Origin: Thioalkalivibrio sp.
Lineage (GTDB): Bacteria > Pseudomonadota > Gammaproteobacteria > Ectothiorhodospirales > Ectothiorhodospiraceae
Direction: 5' to 3'
NCBI GenBank assembly: GCA_007120575.1
Contig: SKNJ01000314.1
Span: forward strand, 1-18,085
Length of the DNA stretch: 18,085 nucleotides
A program made the position numbers and the translations under genes. Positions 7,111-15,158 of the stretch are shown here, piece by piece; within the stretch, counting starts at the first letter, position 1; each line of letters opens with the position of its first letter. The notes beneath the pieces are model-generated. The model saw nothing but the letters and a program-made list of their open reading frames with translations, had not been told where the DNA came from and made no database searches.

Positions 7111-7132
7111 TATCCGGGCGAATATCCGGGCG
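7111..7132. repeat. Short tandem direct repeat
   Basis: TATCCGGGCG occurs at 7111-7120 and again at 7123-7132, separated by AA, directly after the REP-like element in the ppx-ppk intergenic region. Its function is unknown. Confidence 0.6.
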
Positions 7133-7173
7133 GATTGGCGGCAGACGCGAACCCCGATCCCCGGGGCATGGCG

Positions 7174-9258
7174 TTATACGGTCGGGGTGCCGGCGAGCTG
7201 GGCAAGGAGTTCCTGCTGGGCGGAGTAGGCGGGCTGGTCGGCGGGCGGCTGGACACGCAGGTAGTGGCCGTCGCCCTGCAGGGCCCAGGCGGTGGCGGTG
7301 TCGCGCAGATAGTTGAACAGGGATTCTTCGGCCACGCGTTCGCGCAGCGCCGGGTCGCGCAGCGGGAAGGCGACCTCGACGCGGCGGAAGAAGTTGCGCG
7401 GCATCCAGTCGGCGCTGGACAGATACAGTTCCGGCTCGCCGGCATTCTCGAAGTAGAACGCGCGGGTGTGTTCCAGGAAGCGCCCGAGTACCGAGCGGAC
7501 CTCGATGTTTTCGGAGAGCCCGGGCACGCCGGGGCGCAGGCAGCAGATCCCGCGCACGATCAACTGGATTTGCACGCCGGCTTGCGACGCGGCGTACAGG
7601 GCCTCGATCACGCGGGTTTCGTTCAGCGAGTTCATGCGCGCCACGATGCGGGCCGGTCGACCGGCCCGTGCATTGTCGGCCTCGCGCTCGATGCGTTCGA
7701 TGATCGCCGGGTGCAGATTGAACGGCGCCTGCAGCAACTGGTGCAGGCGCGAGACCTTGCCCAGTCCGGTCAGTTGCTGGAAGACGTGGTGCACCTCGTC
7801 GGTGATCGCGGGGTCGGCGGTCAGCAGGCCGAAGTCGGTGTAGGCCTTGGCGGTGCCGGAGTGGTAGTTGCCGGTGCCCAGATGGGCGTAGCGGGTGAGC
7901 GCGTCGCCATCGCGGCGCACCACCAGGGCGAGTTTGGCGTGGGTCTTGTAGCCGACCACACCGTAGGTGACATGCACGCCGGCGTCCTGCATGCGGTTGG
8001 CAAGCTGGATGTTGTCGGCCTCGTCGAAGCGCGCCCGCAGTTCGATCACCACGGTGACTTCCTTGCCGGCCTGGGCCGCTTCGGTCAGGATTTCCACCAG
8101 CGGGGACTGAGTACCGGTGCGGTACAGGGTCTGCTTGATGGCCAGCACCCGCGGGTCCGCCGCTGCCTGACGCAGGAATTCCACCACCGGCATGAATGAC
8201 TGATAGGGGTGATGCAGCAGCAGGTCCTGTTCGCGGATGCTGGCGAAGATGCTCTCGCCCGTGGCGTCCGCACGCGGCAGGGCAGGGACGAACGGCGGGA
8301 ATTTCAGGTCGGCGCGATCGACCAGGTCGTACACGGCCATCAGGCGGTTCAGGTTCACCAGGCCGGTGACCTGGTAGAGGTCGTCGGGCCCGAGGCGGAA
8401 TTCGCCGAGCAGGAAGTCCGCGACCTCGCGCGGACAGTTGTCGGCGACCTCCAGGCGCACGCCGGCACCATAGTTGCGCTGCGGCAGTTCGCCCTCCAGT
8501 GCGTTCAGCAGGTCGTCGATCTCTTCTTCCTGCACGAACAGGTCGGAATTGCGGGTGAGGCGGAACTGGTAGCAGCCGGTGACCTGCATTCCGCGGAACA
8601 GGTCGCCGACATGCGCGTGCAGGATGGAGGACAGCAGCACGAAGTCGTTGTCACCACTGGCAACCTCTGCGGGCAGGCGCACCAGGCGCGGCAGGGAGCG
8701 CGGGGCCTGGACCACCGCGCGCCCCGATTCGCGGCCGAAGGCGTCCTTGCCTTTCAGGGTGACGATGAAATTCAGGCTCTTGTTCAGGATGCGCGGGAAC
8801 GGGTGCGCCGGGTCCAGGCCGATCGGACTCAGTACCGGCTGCAGTTGCTCGTGGAAGAATCGCCGTACCCAGTCGCTCTGGGCTTCGTTCCAGTGGGTGC
8901 GCCGCACGAAGTGGATGCCCTCGTCGGCAAGCGCCGGGATCAGCTCGTCGTTCAGGGTGCGGTACTGATCATCCACCAGCGCGTGCGCGCGCGGGCTGAT
9001 CTGACGCAGTTGTTCGGCCGCCGACAGCCCGTCCGGCCCCGGGGTATGCACGTTCAGTTCGACCTGCTGGCGCAGGGAGCCCACCCGGACCTCGAAGAAT
9101 TCGTCCAGGTTGGTGGAGGAGATGCTGAGGTAGCGCAGGCGTTCGAGCAGCGGAAAACCGGGATCCCTGGCCAGTTCCAGCACCCGGCGGTTGAACGCCA
9201 GCAGGGACAGTTCGCGGTTCAGGAACAGTTCGGGATCGGTCACGTCGGCATCCGGCAT
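7174..9258 (-). CDS. ppk: Polyphosphate kinase 1
   Basis: Ppk1 reversibly polymerises the gamma-phosphate of ATP into inorganic polyphosphate, usually at the membrane. The 694-residue protein has the full set of Ppk1 regions: LFLNRELSLLAFNRRVLELA (11-30), SSTNLDEFFEVRVG (47-60), SPIGLDPAHPFP (144-155), LLLHHPYQSFMPVVEFL (346-362) and AIKQTLYRTG (373-382). The PLD-like catalytic part has KTHAK with His440, RYAHLGTGN with His459 and FLEHTRAFYFEN with His597. The spacing 440/459/597 equals that of E. coli His435/454/592, which marks His440 as the phosphorylated residue. It lies 117 bp after argF on the same strand, probably with its own promoter near the AT-rich stretch at 9301-9319. It converges with ppx. 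Confidence 0.96.
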   Translation of the reverse strand: MPDADVTDPELFLNRELSLLAFNRRVLELARDPGFPLLERLRYLSISSTNLDEFFEVRVGSLRQQVELNVHTPGPDGLSAAEQLRQISPRAHALVDDQYRTLNDELIPALADEGIHFVRRTHWNEAQSDWVRRFFHEQLQPVLSPIGLDPAHPFPRILNKSLNFIVTLKGKDAFGRESGRAVVQAPRSLPRLVRLPAEVASGDNDFVLLSSILHAHVGDLFRGMQVTGCYQFRLTRNSDLFVQEEEIDDLLNALEGELPQRNYGAGVRLEVADNCPREVADFLLGEFRLGPDDLYQVTGLVNLNRLMAVYDLVDRADLKFPPFVPALPRADATGESIFASIREQDLLLHHPYQSFMPVVEFLRQAAADPRVLAIKQTLYRTGTQSPLVEILTEAAQAGKEVTVVIELRARFDEADNIQLANRMQDAGVHVTYGVVGYKTHAKLALVVRRDGDALTRYAHLGTGNYHSGTAKAYTDFGLLTADPAITDEVHHVFQQLTGLGKVSRLHQLLQAPFNLHPAIIERIEREADNARAGRPARIVARMNSLNETRVIEALYAASQAGVQIQLIVRGICCLRPGVPGLSENIEVRSVLGRFLEHTRAFYFENAGEPELYLSSADWMPRNFFRRVEVAFPLRDPALRERVAEESLFNYLRDTATAWALQGDGHYLRVQPPADQPAYSAQQELLAQLAGTPTV

Positions 9259-9300
9259 GCACGACTCGCGGCAGGTGTGGGAGCGCGAGTCTATCGGTCC

Positions 9301-9306
9301 ATTATG
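9301..9306 (-). promoter_or_regulatory. Candidate -10 element for ppk
   Basis: CATAAT read on the minus strand matches the sigma70 -10 consensus at five of six positions, 43 bp before the ppk start. It lies at the edge of an AT-rich island (9301-9319) that stands out in this GC-rich region. No good -35 is seen at the proper distance, so the promoter may be activator-dependent or may not be real. Confidence 0.35.
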
Positions 9307-9319
9307 TCATTTTTGTGAA

Positions 9320-9336
9320 CACGCGCGGTGCGCGTG
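9320..9336 (-). terminator. Hairpin between argF and ppk
   Basis: CACGCGC (9320-9326), GGT and GCGCGTG (9330-9336) form a perfect 7-bp stem with a 3-base loop, 40 bp after the argF stop on the minus strand. No T-run follows, so it may be a pause site, a Rho-linked end, or part of the ppk control region. Confidence 0.35.
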
Positions 9337-9375
9337 CCTCGCGAGCGTGGCCAGATCGTCGGGCCGCCCGCGGGG

Positions 9376-10290
9376 TTACGGGCGTGCCCGGATCAGGAAC
9401 TCGAGCAGGGCCTTTTGCGCGTGCAGGCGGTTCTCGGCCTCGTCCCAGACGACGCTTTGCGGGCCTTCCAGCACCTCGGTGGAGACCTCTTCCTCGCGGT
9501 GGGCCGGCAGGCAGTGCATGAACAGCGCGTCCGGGCGGGCCAGCCGCATCAGCGCGGCATCCACGAAAAAGCCGGTGAAGGCCTGGCGGCGCGCGCTCTT
9601 CTCCTGTTCCTGACCCATGCTGGCCCAGACGTCGGTGACCACCAGGTCCGCGCCCTCGGCCGCGGCACGGGCGTCACGCGTCAGCTCGAAGTGATCGCGG
9701 GTGGCTTCGACCACGGCCGGGTCCGGGTCGTAGCCTTCGGGGCAGGCGGCCGCGAGCTGGAAGCCGAGGCTGCGCGCGGCGTACATGTAGCTGTGGCACA
9801 TGTTGTTGCCGTCGCCGATCCAGGCCACGCGCTTGCCGGCGATATCGCCGCGGTGTTCGATATAGGTCTGCAGGTCGGCCAGCAGCTGGGCCGGGTGTTC
9901 CAGGTCAGTGAGTCCGTTGATGACCGGGACCGAGGAATGCCGGGCGAACAGTTCGATCTTCTCGTGCTCGTAGGTGCGGATCATCACGCAGTCGACCATC
10001 CGCGACAGAACCCGCGCGGTGTCCTCGATCGGCTCGCCACGCCCGAGCTGGGTGTCGCGCGGCGACAGGAACAGGGCGTTGCCGCCAAGTTGCTGCATGC
10101 CGACCTCGAACGACACCCGGGTGCGGGTGGACGACTTCTCGAAGATCATGCCCAGGGTCTTGCCACGCAGCAGGGTGTCGTGGTGTTCGCCCTCGCGCTG
10201 TTGACGCTTGAGCTCGATCGCGCGTTGCAGGACTGCTCGGGTTTCCTCGGCCGAAAGATCGAGAAACGAGAGATAGTGGCGCGGATTCAT
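9376..10290 (-). CDS. argF: Ornithine carbamoyltransferase (anabolic)
   Basis: ArgF makes citrulline from ornithine and carbamoyl phosphate in arginine biosynthesis, in the cytoplasm and normally as a trimer. The 304-residue protein has the carbamoyl phosphate loop STRTR (54-58), the HPAQ motif (132-135), the ornithine-binding DVWASMG (220-226) and HCLPA (259-263) with its catalytic cysteine. I chose the ATG at 10290 because [13 protein letters not shown] is the usual family N-terminus. It overlaps the argD stop by 4 bp and has GAGGT 6 bp upstream; a longer reading would run through argD. It is the second gene of an argD-argF operon. The form with [12 protein letters not shown] and length near 300 matches the anabolic enzyme and not the catabolic one. 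Confidence 0.95.
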   Translation of the reverse strand: MNPRHYLSFLDLSAEETRAVLQRAIELKRQQREGEHHDTLLRGKTLGMIFEKSSTRTRVSFEVGMQQLGGNALFLSPRDTQLGRGEPIEDTARVLSRMVDCVMIRTYEHEKIELFARHSSVPVINGLTDLEHPAQLLADLQTYIEHRGDIAGKRVAWIGDGNNMCHSYMYAARSLGFQLAAACPEGYDPDPAVVEATRDHFELTRDARAAAEGADLVVTDVWASMGQEQEKSARRQAFTGFFVDAALMRLARPDALFMHCLPAHREEEVSTEVLEGPQSVVWDEAENRLHAQKALLEFLIRARP

Positions 10291-11483
10291 GCGGTGACCT
10301 CGTTGATTTGACGGGGTGCCAGGAACTCGCGCACCAGGTCCGAGACGGTGTCGGCGATGGTTTCTACCTCCGCGTCGTGGATGATCAGCGGGGGGAGCAG
10401 GCGAATGACGCGTTCGGCGGTGACATTCAGGATCAGCCCGCGTTCCAGCGCGGTGGTGACCAGTTCGCCGGCGGGCCGATCCAGCTCCACGCCGATCATC
10501 AGGCCGCGTCCGCGCACGGCGCGGACCCCGGGCAGGTCGCCCAGGCGTTCGTTCAGACGGCGCAGAAGCAGTTCGCCTTGCCGCGCGGCCTGCTCGCACA
10601 GGGCCTCTTCCTGCATCACGTCCAGTACCGCGAGCGCGGCGCGCGCGACCAGTGGGTTGCCACCGAAGGTGGTGCCGTGGGTGCCGGGCGTGAACAGGTC
10701 AGTGGCGGCCCCGGCCACCAGGTTGGCACCAATCGGGACGCCGTTGCCCAGGCCCTTGGCCAGGCTGATCACGTCCGGGGTGATGCCGGCGTGCTGAAAC
10801 GCGAACCAGTGGCCGGTGCGGCCAATACCGGCCTGGATCTCGTCCAGCATCAGCAGCCAGCCCTGGCGGTCGGCGACATCGCGCAGGCGCTGGAGATACC
10901 CGGGTGGGGGCACGTGGATCCCGCCTTCGCCGGTGATCGGCTCCACCAGGATAGCAACGACGTCGGGGTCGCCAGCCAGCGCTTCGACCGCTTCGGCGTC
11001 GCCGTACGGGACCTGCACGAAGCCTTCCACCAGGGGTTCGAATCCCTGCTGGATCTTCGGGTTGCCGGTGGCCGACAGGGTCGCCAGGGTGCGGCCGTGG
11101 AAGCTGCCCTCCATGACCACGACCTTGGGCTGACGGATGCCCTTGTCGCGGGCATGCAGGCGCGCGAGCTTGAGCGAGGCCTCGTTGGCCTCGGCCCCGG
11201 AGTTGCAGAAGAACGCCCGCTCCATGCCGGCCAGTGAGCACAGCCGGCGCGCCAGCTTCTCCTGCAGCGGAATGCGGTAGAGATTGGAGGTGTGGATCAG
11301 GGTGCGGGCCTGCTCACACAGGGCATTGGCGACCCGGGGGTGGGCGTGGCCGAGGCCGCAGACCGCGATGCCCGACAGGGCATCCAGGTAGCGCTTGCCC
11401 TCGGTATCCCACAACCAGACCCCTTCGCCGCGTTCAAAGGCGACCGGCAGGCGCTTGTAGGTGTTCTGCAGGGCATCGTTCAT
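10287..11483 (-). CDS. argD: Acetylornithine aminotransferase
   Basis: ArgD is a PLP enzyme that transfers an amino group from glutamate to N-acetylglutamate semialdehyde, giving N-acetylornithine; it often also acts in lysine synthesis. The 398 residues show class III aminotransferase features. These are [18 protein letters not shown] (32-49), [18 protein letters not shown] (91-108), [14 protein letters not shown] (127-140), EPITGEGG (181-188), [12 protein letters not shown] (213-224) and the PLP lysine Lys243 in [14 protein letters not shown] lies 5 bp before the ATG at 11483. The gene is coupled to argF through a 4-bp overlap. Two strong hairpins lie between sodB and this start. Succinylornithine transaminase (AstC) is the main alternative; coupling to argF favours ArgD. 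Confidence 0.94.
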   Translation of the reverse strand: MNDALQNTYKRLPVAFERGEGVWLWDTEGKRYLDALSGIAVCGLGHAHPRVANALCEQARTLIHTSNLYRIPLQEKLARRLCSLAGMERAFFCNSGAEANEASLKLARLHARDKGIRQPKVVVMEGSFHGRTLATLSATGNPKIQQGFEPLVEGFVQVPYGDAEAVEALAGDPDVVAILVEPITGEGGIHVPPPGYLQRLRDVADRQGWLLMLDEIQAGIGRTGHWFAFQHAGITPDVISLAKGLGNGVPIGANLVAGAATDLFTPGTHGTTFGGNPLVARAALAVLDVMQEEALCEQAARQGELLLRRLNERLGDLPGVRAVRGRGLMIGVELDRPAGELVTTALERGLILNVTAERVIRLLPPLIIHDAEVETIADTVSDLVREFLAPRQINEVTA

Positions 11484-11493
11484 GGGTTCCTCC

Positions 11494-11527
11494 GAAACAA
11501 ACGAGCCGGCGGGGGGGCCGCCGGCTC
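11494..11527 (-). terminator. Intrinsic-terminator-like hairpin abutting the argD ribosome binding site
   Basis: On the minus strand, GAGCCGGCGG, five C residues and CCGCCGGCTC form a perfect 10-bp stem (plus coordinates 11503-11512 and 11518-11527), followed by the T-rich GTTTGTTTC. The argD GGAGG begins immediately afterwards. It could end sodB transcripts or act as an attenuator for argD-argF. Confidence 0.6.
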
Positions 11528-11533
11528 GATCAG

Positions 11534-11573
11534 GGCGTCCAGTCCAGCCGCACGCGTGCGGCTGGAAGACGCC
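11534..11573 (-). repeat. Large palindrome in the sodB-argD gap
   Basis: The 22-bp sequence at 11544-11565 is a perfect palindrome (centre CACGCGTG, arms CCAGCCG and CGGCTGG). It is framed by a further 6-bp pair, GGCGTC (11534-11539) and GACGCC (11568-11573). As RNA it would form a very stable hairpin 20 bp after the sodB stop. It may protect or end the sodB mRNA, or be a protein-binding site for argD control. Confidence 0.6.
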
Positions 11574-11574
11574 A

Positions 11575-11580
11575 ATTATA
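11575..11580 (-). promoter_or_regulatory. Consensus -10 box (TATAAT) upstream of argD
   Basis: A perfect TATAAT on the minus strand lies 12 bp after the sodB stop and 91 bp before argD. The hexamer 17 bp upstream (AGATCC) is not a recognisable -35. If active, transcription would begin right at the palindrome at 11544-11565 and pass the terminator-like hairpin before argD. Confidence 0.35.
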
Positions 11581-11592
11581 GCCTTGGTTTGC

Positions 11593-12174
11593 CTACTGGA
11601 TCTGCTGGGAGACGAAATCCCAGTTGACTACATTCCAGAAGTTCTCGAGGTACTTTGGGCGCGCATTGCGGTAGTCGATGTAGTAGGCGTGCTCCCAGAC
11701 GTCGCAGGTCAGCAGCGGGGTCTTGCCGTCGCGCAGCGGGTTGGCGGCATTGGAGGTGTTCACGATCTCCACCGAGCCGTCGTCGTTCTGCACCAGCCAG
11801 GTCCAGCCGGAGCCAAAGTTGCCGACCGCGGATTCGTTGAACTTTTCCTTGAAGGCGTCGAACGAACCGAACGCGCTGTTGATGGCATCGGCCAGCTTGC
11901 CGGACGGCGCGCCGCCACCGTTCGGGCCCATGCAGTTGAAATAGAAGGTGTGGTTCCAGACCTGGGCGCCGTTGTTGAAGATGCCGCCGGCCGGGGCCTT
12001 CCTGATGATGTCCTCCAGCGAGGCGTTCTCGAATTCGGAGCCCGGCAGCAGGCCGTTGAGCTTGGTCACGTAGGTCGCGTGATGCTTGTCGTGATGGTAT
12101 TCCAGCGTCTCGGCGGAGATGTGCGGCTCCAGCGCGTTCTTGGCGTAGGGCAGATCGGGCAGTTCGTAGGCCAT
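11593..12174 (-). CDS. sodB: Superoxide dismutase, iron type
   Basis: SodB converts superoxide into hydrogen peroxide and oxygen in the cytoplasm. The 193-residue protein follows E. coli SodB closely: it begins MAYELPDLPYAKNALEPHIS and continues AETLEYHHDKHHATYV and GGIFNNGAQVWNHTFYFNC. Later segments are NFGSGWTWLV and TCDVWEHAYYIDYRNARPKY. Metal ligands are His27, His75, Asp158 and His162. The glutamine in NNGAQVWNH (Gln71) replaces the residue position typical of manganese enzymes, which supports the iron form. A clear AAGGAG (12183-12188) lies 8 bp before the ATG. There is no signal peptide. The gene appears monocistronic, with a candidate promoter at 12250-12278 and strong hairpins after its stop. 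Confidence 0.96.
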   Translation of the reverse strand: MAYELPDLPYAKNALEPHISAETLEYHHDKHHATYVTKLNGLLPGSEFENASLEDIIRKAPAGGIFNNGAQVWNHTFYFNCMGPNGGGAPSGKLADAINSAFGSFDAFKEKFNESAVGNFGSGWTWLVQNDDGSVEIVNTSNAANPLRDGKTPLLTCDVWEHAYYIDYRNARPKYLENFWNVVNWDFVSQQIQ

Positions 12175-12207
12175 GTTGACGACTCCTTGAAGGTAAGTGT
12201 TCCGAGA

Positions 12208-12237
12208 CGGCGGGCGCGCCGCGCGGCGGGCGTGCCG
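12208..12237. repeat. Tandem GC-rich direct repeat in the sodB leader
   Basis: Two 14-bp units starting CGGCGGGCG (12208-12221 and 12224-12237) differ by one base and are separated by CG. They lie between the candidate sodB promoter and its ribosome binding site and would give a structured 5' leader. Confidence 0.55.
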
Positions 12238-12249
12238 TTAAGCCCCACA

Positions 12250-12278
12250 ACGATAGTCACCTTGCGGAGGGGATGCAA
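12250..12278 (-). promoter_or_regulatory. Candidate sodB promoter
   Basis: On the minus strand TTGCAT (12273-12278), a 17-bp spacer and TATCGT (12250-12255) resemble a sigma70 promoter (three and four of six consensus bases). Start of transcription would be near 12243, giving a leader of about 70 bases to the sodB ATG. Confidence 0.4.
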
Positions 12279-12433
12279 TTCCCGATGGCCACGCTCGGTC
12301 TTCACGTGGGCAGGCGAGCGGCGTTCTGGCGTCCTGCGCTATCCTGCGCGCGCCACGCGGCGGATGCCGCTACGGACGAGGAATCCGGGATTTCGATGGT
12401 CTCCCGGGCGACGGCGTGACGGGGTGACGGACG

Positions 12434-13942
12434 ATGACTGACCAGCAGGAGGACAATCCGGGCGACGCGGCCGCGCGCGGCGGTGCGGATGCGGCGCAGT
12501 GGCGGGCGCGGATCGGCCTGTTGCTGGGGCCGCTGATCTTCCTGGTGTTTCTGGTGGTGCCGGCGCCGGCCGGGTTCGAGCCGGATGCCTGGCAGGTGCT
12601 GGGTCTGACGCTGTTCATGGCGACCTGGTGGATCAGCGAGGCCCTGCCACTGCCGGTGACCGCACTGTTGCCGATCGCGGTGTTGCCATTGCTCGGGGTG
12701 GTCGAGATGGGCGCGGCCACCGAACCGTACGCCAACCCGATTATCTTCCTGTTTATGGGTGGGTTCGCGATTGCACTGGCGGTGCAGCGCTGGGACCTGC
12801 ATCGTCGTATGGCGCTGATGATCCTGAGGCGTTCGGGGCATGGCCTGCACGGGCTGGTCGGGGCGTTCATGGTGGCCACCGCCGGATTGTCGATGTGGGT
12901 CAGCAATACTGCGACGGCGGCGTTGATGCTGCCGATCGCGCTGTCGGTGCTGGCGCTGCTCGAGCGCGGCGACGCGCGTGCCGGCGCCGGACTCGACGCC
13001 GATTCGCGTCGCCCGGCGCTGGCGCTGCTGCTGGGCATTGCGTTTGCCGCGAACATCGGCGGGATGGCGACCATCATCGGGTCGCCCCCGAATGCCCTGG
13101 CGGTCGCCTATCTCGGCGAGCGGCACGGGATCGAGATCACCTTTGTCGAGTGGATGGCACTGGGTCTGCCGCTGGCGATCGTGCTGCTCGCGCTGGCCTG
13201 GTGGATCCTGACGCGCTGGGTGTTTTCGGTGCATCGGGTACAGCTGGATGGGCTGGGCCGCCTGCTGGACGAACAACGGGCCGCGATCGGGGCATGGTCG
13301 GTCGCCGAGCAGCGGGTGGCGGCGGTGTTTCTGCTGGTGGCGCTTTGCTGGCTGACGCGGCCCCTGCTGGATGCCTGGCTGCCAATCGAGCTAACCGACG
13401 CGGGGATCGCGATCCTCGGGGCGGGGTTACTGTTCCTGGTGCCCTCGGGTTCGCGCGAGCAGCGCCGGCTGCTGGCCTGGGATAACACCCGCGAGTTGCC
13501 CTGGGGGGTCCTGCTGCTGGTTGGGGGCGGTTTGAGCCTGGGGGCCTCGATCGAGTCCAGCGGGCTCGCGGCGCTGGCGGCGGATGCGCTGGCGGCCGCC
13601 CAGGCCTGGCCGCTGATCCTGGTGATCGGGGGCGCGGTGCTGGTAACCATGACCCTCAGCCATGTGACCAGCAATACGGCAACCGCGGCGACCCTGCTGC
13701 CCCTGGTGGCCGCGCTGGCGATGCGTATGGAGGTTCCGGTCCTGCTGCTGGCCCTGCCGGTGGCGTTCGCGGCCTCGGTCGCGTTCATGCTGCCGGTGGC
13801 GACCCCGCCCAATGCGATCGTGTTTGCGAGCAATCGTCTGCGCGTGCCGGATATGCTGCGCGGTGGCGCGCCGCTGTCGGTGGTCGCGGTGGTGCTGGTG
13901 ACGCTCGCGGTGTACGGGTTCGCCGAATTCCTTTTCCTCTGA
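12434..13942 (+). CDS. DASS/SLC13 family sodium-coupled anion transporter
   Basis: Members of this family move dicarboxylates or sulfate into the cell with sodium ions. The 502-residue protein has about a dozen hydrophobic segments and a short polar N-terminus. The two repeat halves each carry the signature pairs: SNTATAALMLP (157-167) with GSPPNA (216-221), and SNTATAATLLP (413-423) with ATPPNA (456-461). These form the sodium and substrate sites in VcINDY-like carriers. EPYANPIIFLFMGGF (97-111) is also family-typical. There is no TrkA-C (RCK) domain, which some sulfate carriers of the family carry. The substrate cannot be settled: dicarboxylate is favoured by SNT motifs, but sulfate remains possible. 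It is divergent from sodB and stands alone, with a weak ribosome binding site. Confidence 0.88.
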   Translation: MTDQQEDNPGDAAARGGADAAQWRARIGLLLGPLIFLVFLVVPAPAGFEPDAWQVLGLTLFMATWWISEALPLPVTALLPIAVLPLLGVVEMGAATEPYANPIIFLFMGGFAIALAVQRWDLHRRMALMILRRSGHGLHGLVGAFMVATAGLSMWVSNTATAALMLPIALSVLALLERGDARAGAGLDADSRRPALALLLGIAFAANIGGMATIIGSPPNALAVAYLGERHGIEITFVEWMALGLPLAIVLLALAWWILTRWVFSVHRVQLDGLGRLLDEQRAAIGAWSVAEQRVAAVFLLVALCWLTRPLLDAWLPIELTDAGIAILGAGLLFLVPSGSREQRRLLAWDNTRELPWGVLLLVGGGLSLGASIESSGLAALAADALAAAQAWPLILVIGGAVLVTMTLSHVTSNTATAATLLPLVAALAMRMEVPVLLLALPVAFAASVAFMLPVATPPNAIVFASNRLRVPDMLRGGAPLSVVAVVLVTLAVYGFAEFLFL

Positions 13943-13971
13943 GGGAAAGCAGGATCGATGCGCATGGTCGC

Positions 13972-13988
13972 GCAGGAACCCGTCCTGC
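13972..13988. terminator. Possible bidirectional terminator after the transporter
   Basis: GCAGGA (13972-13977) and TCCTGC (13983-13988) pair over 6 bp with a 5-base loop, in the 100-bp gap between two convergent genes. There is no T-run on either side, so intrinsic termination is doubtful. Confidence 0.3.
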
Positions 13989-14042
13989 AGGGCCAGGGTG
14001 GCGGATGTACCGTTGGATTCGGTGTTCCCCTGACGGGTGTTG

Positions 14043-14612
14043 TCACCACATCAGGTCGTCGGGTACCACGTAGTCCTTGTAGGGGTCATCGGGATCCGGG
14101 CTGGCATCGGCGTCGGTCTCGGAGGGGATGACGACCGGCCATTCGGGGTCGCGTTCGCGGATCCGGTCCGCGATCTCGCGCGGGATGACACGAAAGCCCT
14201 TCTCCGGCCGGAACTCAAGCGCGGCGAGGGCGGCGCGCCCGTCGACCAGGCGCTTGCGGGTCTCGTCGGTAACCGGCAGGTGCCGGACCTGGCCGGCGTA
14301 CTGGAAGTGATAGTCCACCGCGCCCTCGCCGCCGGGGACCGGCCACAGGTTGCCGGCGACCAGTTCGCGGATCTGGGCGAGACGCGCTCGGCGTTCGGCC
14401 TTTTGCTGTTTCTCGAGGTTCTTCTGGCGCGAGCGTTCGGCCTGCTCTGCCTTGCGCGCGTCGGCCAGGCCCGGTTCGGGGGCCTGGGCGCGCTCCTTCT
14501 TTTTCTTCTGGTTGCCCTTTTTGGCCTTGTGCTTGTGGGCCTTGGCCTGGCGAACCTGTTTTTCGTCCACCAGCCCGGTTTGCAGGAGCTGGCTGCGCAG
14601 ATCATCCGACAT
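14043..14612 (-). CDS. DUF2058 family (YaiL-like) protein
   Basis: This 189-residue protein begins SDDLRSQLLQTGLVDEKQVRQAKAHKHKAKKG, the family's opening. A long, highly charged lysine- and glutamate-rich helix follows (about 22-85, including KKGNQKKKKERA and RSRQKNLEKQQKAERR). A compact C-terminal region holds NLWPVPGGEGAVDYHFQYAGQVRHLPVT. The basic stretch suggests contact with RNA or another nucleic acid, and relatives are described as nucleoprotein or polynucleotide-associated, but the role is not established. The acidic tail ends in DDPYKDYVVPDDLMW. It lies 72 bp after the TIGR02444 gene on the same strand, so it may be the third gene of the fnr-type operon. It converges with the transporter gene. 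Confidence 0.85.
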   Translation of the reverse strand: MSDDLRSQLLQTGLVDEKQVRQAKAHKHKAKKGNQKKKKERAQAPEPGLADARKAEQAERSRQKNLEKQQKAERRARLAQIRELVAGNLWPVPGGEGAVDYHFQYAGQVRHLPVTDETRKRLVDGRAALAALEFRPEKGFRVIPREIADRIRERDPEWPVVIPSETDADASPDPDDPYKDYVVPDDLMW

Positions 14613-14684
14613 GAATCCTGCCGTGTGCGGTCAATGTGTCGGGGAGGATAGCCGGAACGGCCGTTGCGTGCAGCCGTCGGGCCG

Positions 14685-15158
14685 TTACAGGTACCGTTCG
14701 GGGGCCAAGCTGCGCAGCGCGGTGTCTATCTCGTGCGCGGGCAGGGCGGGGAACAGCATTGCGAGCCGGGCGGCCGGATCGGATGGGGCGTTGGAGGGTG
14801 CGAGATCCCGCGCTTGTGCGCACAGGGTCCAGGCGGCCAGGCGCTCGGCCCGGAGCTCCAGTTCCAGCAGGGCGCGGTACAGGGAGTGGCGTTGTGGGCT
14901 GTGCAGGCGTCGGCGCAGCGCGCGGATACGGCCGGTGCGGGTCTGCTGCCAGTGCAGGGCAGTGGCTTGCAGTGTCTGCCACTGCTGGCGTCGCAGGGCA
15001 CGCGGATACCAAAGGGCGAACAGCGCGAGGATCACGTCCACCGCGTACCGGTCCTGCCAGCGCAGCAGGATATCGCGGGCGTGCGGGTGGCCCCAGAGGG
15101 TGTTGGCGTAGGTCCAGAAGGCGCCGCAGTCGGCGGCCTCCGGGGAAGCGTCAGGCAC
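14685..15158 (-). CDS. TIGR02444 family protein
   Basis: This 157-residue protein matches the TIGR02444 (DUF2390) pattern from memory. An N-terminal FWTYANTLWGHPHARDILLRWQDRY (about 14-38) is followed by DVILALFALWYPRAL and a helical, arginine-rich remainder. The function of the family is unknown; no signal peptide or membrane segment is visible. It starts with GTG at 15158, which overlaps the 3' end of the FNR-type regulator gene by 8 bp, so the two are probably translationally coupled. In other gammaproteobacteria such genes are found near various partners, so the coupling here may be incidental. Confidence 0.8.
   Translation of the reverse strand: MPDASPEAADCGAFWTYANTLWGHPHARDILLRWQDRYAVDVILALFALWYPRALRRQQWQTLQATALHWQQTRTGRIRALRRRLHSPQRHSLYRALLELELRAERLAAWTLCAQARDLAPSNAPSDPAARLAMLFPALPAHEIDTALRSLAPERYL

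Noticed and set aside
7048-9318. Long plus-strand open frames antisense to ppk
   Set aside because: They mirror the codon structure of ppk, which has all its catalytic histidines, and show no recognisable protein features.
9303-9320. Possible Pho box upstream of ppk
   Set aside because: One half (ATGTCAT) is close to the PhoB half-site but the second half matches only two of seven bases, and the orientation does not suit the minus-strand gene.
10291-10599. N-terminal extension of argF into argD
   Set aside because: The extension lies wholly in argD codons in another frame; the ATG at 10290 gives the usual argF N-terminus with a GAGGT upstream.
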